A DNA stretch of 64,000 bases from Chrysoperla carnea (lineage: Eukaryota > Arthropoda > Insecta > Neuroptera > Chrysopidae): assembly GCF_905475395.1 (NCBI RefSeq), contig NC_058337.1, positions 83,446,368 to 83,510,367 of the forward strand, read 5' to 3'. A program made the position numbers and the translations under genes. The notes beneath the pieces were generated by a model. It saw only the letters and a list, made by a program, of their open reading frames with translations, ran no database searches and was not told where the DNA came from. Positions 60,873 to 64,000 of this stretch are shown in pieces; position 1 is the stretch's first letter, and every line of letters begins with the position of its first letter.

Positions 60873-62784
60873 ATGTCGGATTTGGGCAGTGGAGACGAAG
60901 GAATGTCAGGCCAAAGTGAGTTACAAAATACAAAATAAAAAGTTTTCGGTGTTGATGTGAATAAAATTTTTCGTAAAAATTTCAATAATCGGTGTAGTGT
61001 TAAGTCAATTGTCTTTTTTTGACGTTTCTTATATGATTCAATATGGCTGACCTATTTTGCAAATTATTTCTTATGTTTTGTGATCGATTGTTGCGTTTTT
61101 CCGCATTCTGACGTTTATTTCCGTATATGAACGATAACTGCATTATAAGAAACATCTTGAAACATTCCACAGAATTCAGAAAGCGAATTATTTTTAATAA
61201 AACGCAAGTAGATGATTCAAAAAAATGTTCTTTTTTTGTTACAATTTATATATTCAGCAGACACTGTTCCATTTATTGGTATAGGACTGTCAGTAGTCAG
61301 TGACCTTGGTCAAAATTTTCTTTGTATAGAATAAAATTATTTTTCCTTCCTTTCGTATTTTATCTTTTATTATACAATTTAAGCTTTTTTTAAAATAATT
61401 ACAGCGTAGATGAAGTTTTTGAATAAATACCTTTTTAGAAAAAAGAGACTTATTATGTATTATGCACTTTTTACCTACATATATGAATTTTGTTATGTGC
61501 ATGCTTTGAAATAAAAAGTAATTTTTTTGAAATCAATATAATTATTTTTTTTACTCGAGTATCAACTCTCAAGGATATTTCATGCTTACAGTGAATGTTA
61601 TTTAATTATTTAATAAGACTTTCATTTTATTATAAAATTGTATTAATTTTTTTAATAAAATTTTGTCATTTTAAAATTAAATAATAATAAAGTAATATTT
61701 GTGGTAACACCTGATTTAAAAGTATTTAAAATAGTTTTTTAATCAATAATTTAAAGGTTTAATTAGATATGCTGTCGTTCACTATAAATAGATCAGTCAT
61801 TAGAGCAAATTTTTCCGGAATAATAAAATTAATGCAATTTTTTTTTAATGCCCTAATTATTTAGCTGATGTGGAATTTGAAAAATAGTTCATATGGATAT
61901 TGATACCAAAATGTTTTGTTTTCGAAAAGTAACTTTATAAGAATATATATTGGTTGTTTTAAACGAACTAAGTGAAAAAATTGTAACTTTAGGTGATTAT
62001 AGTGCAACCTCATTAAAATGAGAAAGTTCGAAAATAGTAGGGAAAATGTTCTTAAAAAATAAAAAAATTAGTTTTTAATATTTAAATTGGTATATCTATG
62101 TTTATAGATGAAGTATTTTCTTCGTAACCCCCGTCATCTTCTTGAATTTCTACTTGAACTGCTGCCCCCACCCTCTCTTCATATTTTTTAAAACCAAACG
62201 CAGGTTTATGATGTAAATCTGGGCTTGAACTAATGAAAAATTATGATATAAATTATTTGTTGTTGAGTAAACAGGGAAAAAGGAATCTCAGGCCAAAAAC
62301 GGATAGGGAGCATGGTAACAAAGAATAAAAGGCAGCCGTAAAGTTTAAAAATTTTTAGAAACTTTTTCCTCCTTTGAATTTGCGCTTTAAATAACACCCT
62401 TTACATTCGCCACTCACTTAAATTTACCTACTATAATTCTGGACCTAAAATTGCTGCAGAATTCAGTGAAGCCGAGTAAAAAAAGTTTAGAAACAATATT
62501 TGACATCAAAATACTCACTAATGATTGACCTAAAGTTGCGCTCCTGAATTTTAAATAATTCATTGTACAGAAAAATATAATTTACTTATAATGTAAATTT
62601 TTTGACATCCTAAATTTACCTTATTCAAATTTTTTTAGACCCTCGTATGTGATTGATTAATTGTTACGTAATTCTTTTAATGAATTTTTCTTTATTTCTA
62701 TTATTTTTTTGTAAAATTTTTTTATTTTCCATGTTACAGAAATACAACAAAACATGAAGAGCGGTGGAGCAGATTTTGATTCCG
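60873..62784 (+). CDS. 5' part of an unidentified gene, continues past the window
   Basis: Exon 1 opens at 60873 with MSDLGSGDEGMSGQ and ends at 60915 before donor GTGAGT (phase 1). A second exon of 45 nt, 62740-62784, follows CCATGTTACAG and ends at GTAAGC. It adds KIQQNMKSGGADFDS and preserves phase 1. The leader before the ATG is purine-rich. The predicted start is acidic and Gly/Ser-rich, as in several RNA-binding and chromatin proteins, but I do not recognise it. No third exon could be supported before 64000, so the gene extends beyond the right edge. Confidence 0.6.
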
Positions 62785-64000
62785 GTAAGCTCTTCTATTT
62801 ATTTAATTTTTGGAAATGTACAGTGTGTCCAAATAACAGTGCCACAATTCGAAACATTGATCTTATAGTATTTAATCCGCATTTGCTGCAAAATAACCAA
62901 TGGTTTTAATAGATAACAAGGCTAATTAAGAAAGAACTACTATTAAACTAATCATCTTCAAAATTATCGTTAAGTAGATGAAGCTCCACCCGGTTTGTAG
63001 GTTAATTAGTTATCGTAAAATTGGAAATGGTTTTAATATCATTTGACGCCAAAGAAATTTATACAATTTTACGAAAGGTGTCTGAATAACTTGATAACTA
63101 GATTTTGACTTACATCCCCTAAACGATGTAGTTCGCAGGCCAGCGCCCTTTTTGTTAAATGATGAATACATACTTGAAACTTTGTGCGTGGCTTTATTTG
63201 GCGAGTTATCAAACTTTCTCTCTACGAGCTTTTCCAAAAGTTCTGCGTTTTTAAATTAGCATGATAACGTCATGTTTAAGTTACCGGTCAGAAAATTCTG
63301 TGTTGAGTATCGCACACTTGAATTAATGAACCTTTAAAGAAGAATGTGAGTTTACAATGATCATCTTACTTATCTCATATAATTGACAATAATGTGGTAG
63401 GTGGTAATATTTTTGTAAGGTGCCGCCTTAGAAGTAACAACGCATAAAATTGGCTAAATTTTCTATATTAAACTATTGAAATTCATAATAAATGTGGGCG
63501 GGTGTGGTCTAGAAAACTCGAAAGCTGTCCAATGCCACTCCTCCCAGGGTGGGTGAATCCAAAGTTTCGCTATAAGATCTCAAACACTGAAAAACTCAGT
63601 GTAGGTTCTTTGTTTTTGCTGTATAGAAGACCAGCAACTTTGGTCTATTCACTGTAGTGTCTGTTTTTCAATATTTAGCTAGACGGGTTTTTTGTTATAT
63701 AAAAAAGAAAATTTATTGATATCATAATATGACATTCAAAAGAGTAAAACATTTTAGCTAATTTAATTTTTTTTCTTGAATTTAACTCAAATTAAGTAAT
63801 ATTATATTTCACAGTTCAGTTAATGTTGTCATTCATTATTTGAATAACATTTTTAAGAGGGGAATTACTCTCACCGAGCCCTAACGTCATTACAGCGTGG
63901 GTATTTAATATTTATTGTTAGTCTAAATATTTATTGTTAGTCTTAAATGATATTAGTGTTTGCACGGAAAAATGCACCCCTGCGGAAAACTTTTAATTTT
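62785..64000. other. Presumed intron of the right-edge gene
   Basis: No exon could be supported. The open frame at 63010-63237 on the - strand has no recognised motif. Scattered GC-richer patches (63480-63560) do not resolve into a feature. Confidence 0.4.

Noticed and set aside
1-64000. tRNA, rRNA, CRISPR-like arrays and virus-derived elements
   Set aside because: No tRNA B-box with matching cloverleaf, ribosomal signature, spaced direct-repeat array or virus-type coding was seen. The search was by eye, so small RNA genes may be missed.

Overview
The window is a piece of a very AT-rich arthropod nuclear genome, almost certainly an insect. The evidence is two Rebers-Riddiford (RR-1) cuticle protein genes with a short signal-peptide exon, GT-AG introns throughout, AATAAA polyadenylation signals, C2H2 zinc fingers, a human-like SF3A3 splicing-factor gene, and a dense population of insect-type DNA transposons (piggyBac, Tc1/mariner remnant, Helitrons, MITEs). 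A CCTAA/CCCAA array resembles the insect telomere repeat TTAGG. The sequence does not fix the insect order.

Layout. 1-7.5 kb: non-coding sequence with one nearly intact piggyBac element (1491-3794). 7.54-9.17 kb: RR-1 cuticle gene on the + strand with TATA box, initiator and two exons. 9.2-24.9 kb: gene-poor, with a mariner remnant (13078-13712), a Helitron carrying an inserted MITE (15820-16470), an exon-like island (20339-20467), a 508-bp MITE and a large multi-level palindrome (21603-23371). 24.9-26.05 kb: second RR-1 cuticle gene on the - strand. 28.5-29.25 kb: a possible two-exon gene of unknown function on the - strand with a good TATA/initiator promoter. 29.7-45.9 kb: repeat-dominated, with nested Helitrons, a telomere-like minisatellite, several dispersed repeat families and a pogo-like terminus. 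49.4-53.3 kb: four-coding-exon C2H2 zinc-finger gene on the - strand. 55.07-58.15 kb: complete eight-exon SF3A3 gene (- strand, 500 aa). 59.34-60.17 kb: complete two-exon TSR2 gene (- strand, 163 aa). 60.8 kb to the right edge: start of an unidentified + strand gene, head-to-head with TSR2.

How the genes fit together. The two cuticle genes share one design: a TATA promoter, a tiny first coding exon of four codons, a phase-0 intron, then one exon with the rest of the signal peptide, an RR-1 chitin-binding domain and a low-complexity tail. They probably belong to a dispersed cuticle cluster. The right third is a housekeeping block: SF3A3 in the U2 snRNP, TSR2 in eS26/40S handling, and the zinc-finger gene. 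Splice phases were checked base by base for the ZNF, SF3A3, TSR2, cuticle and right-edge genes and agree at every junction.

No tRNA, rRNA, CRISPR array or virus-derived element was recognised. No wholly new system is evident. The most unusual structures are the nested palindrome at 21.6-23.4 kb, the telomere-like decamer array abutting a Helitron end, and the promoter-bearing unknown gene at 28.5-29.25 kb.
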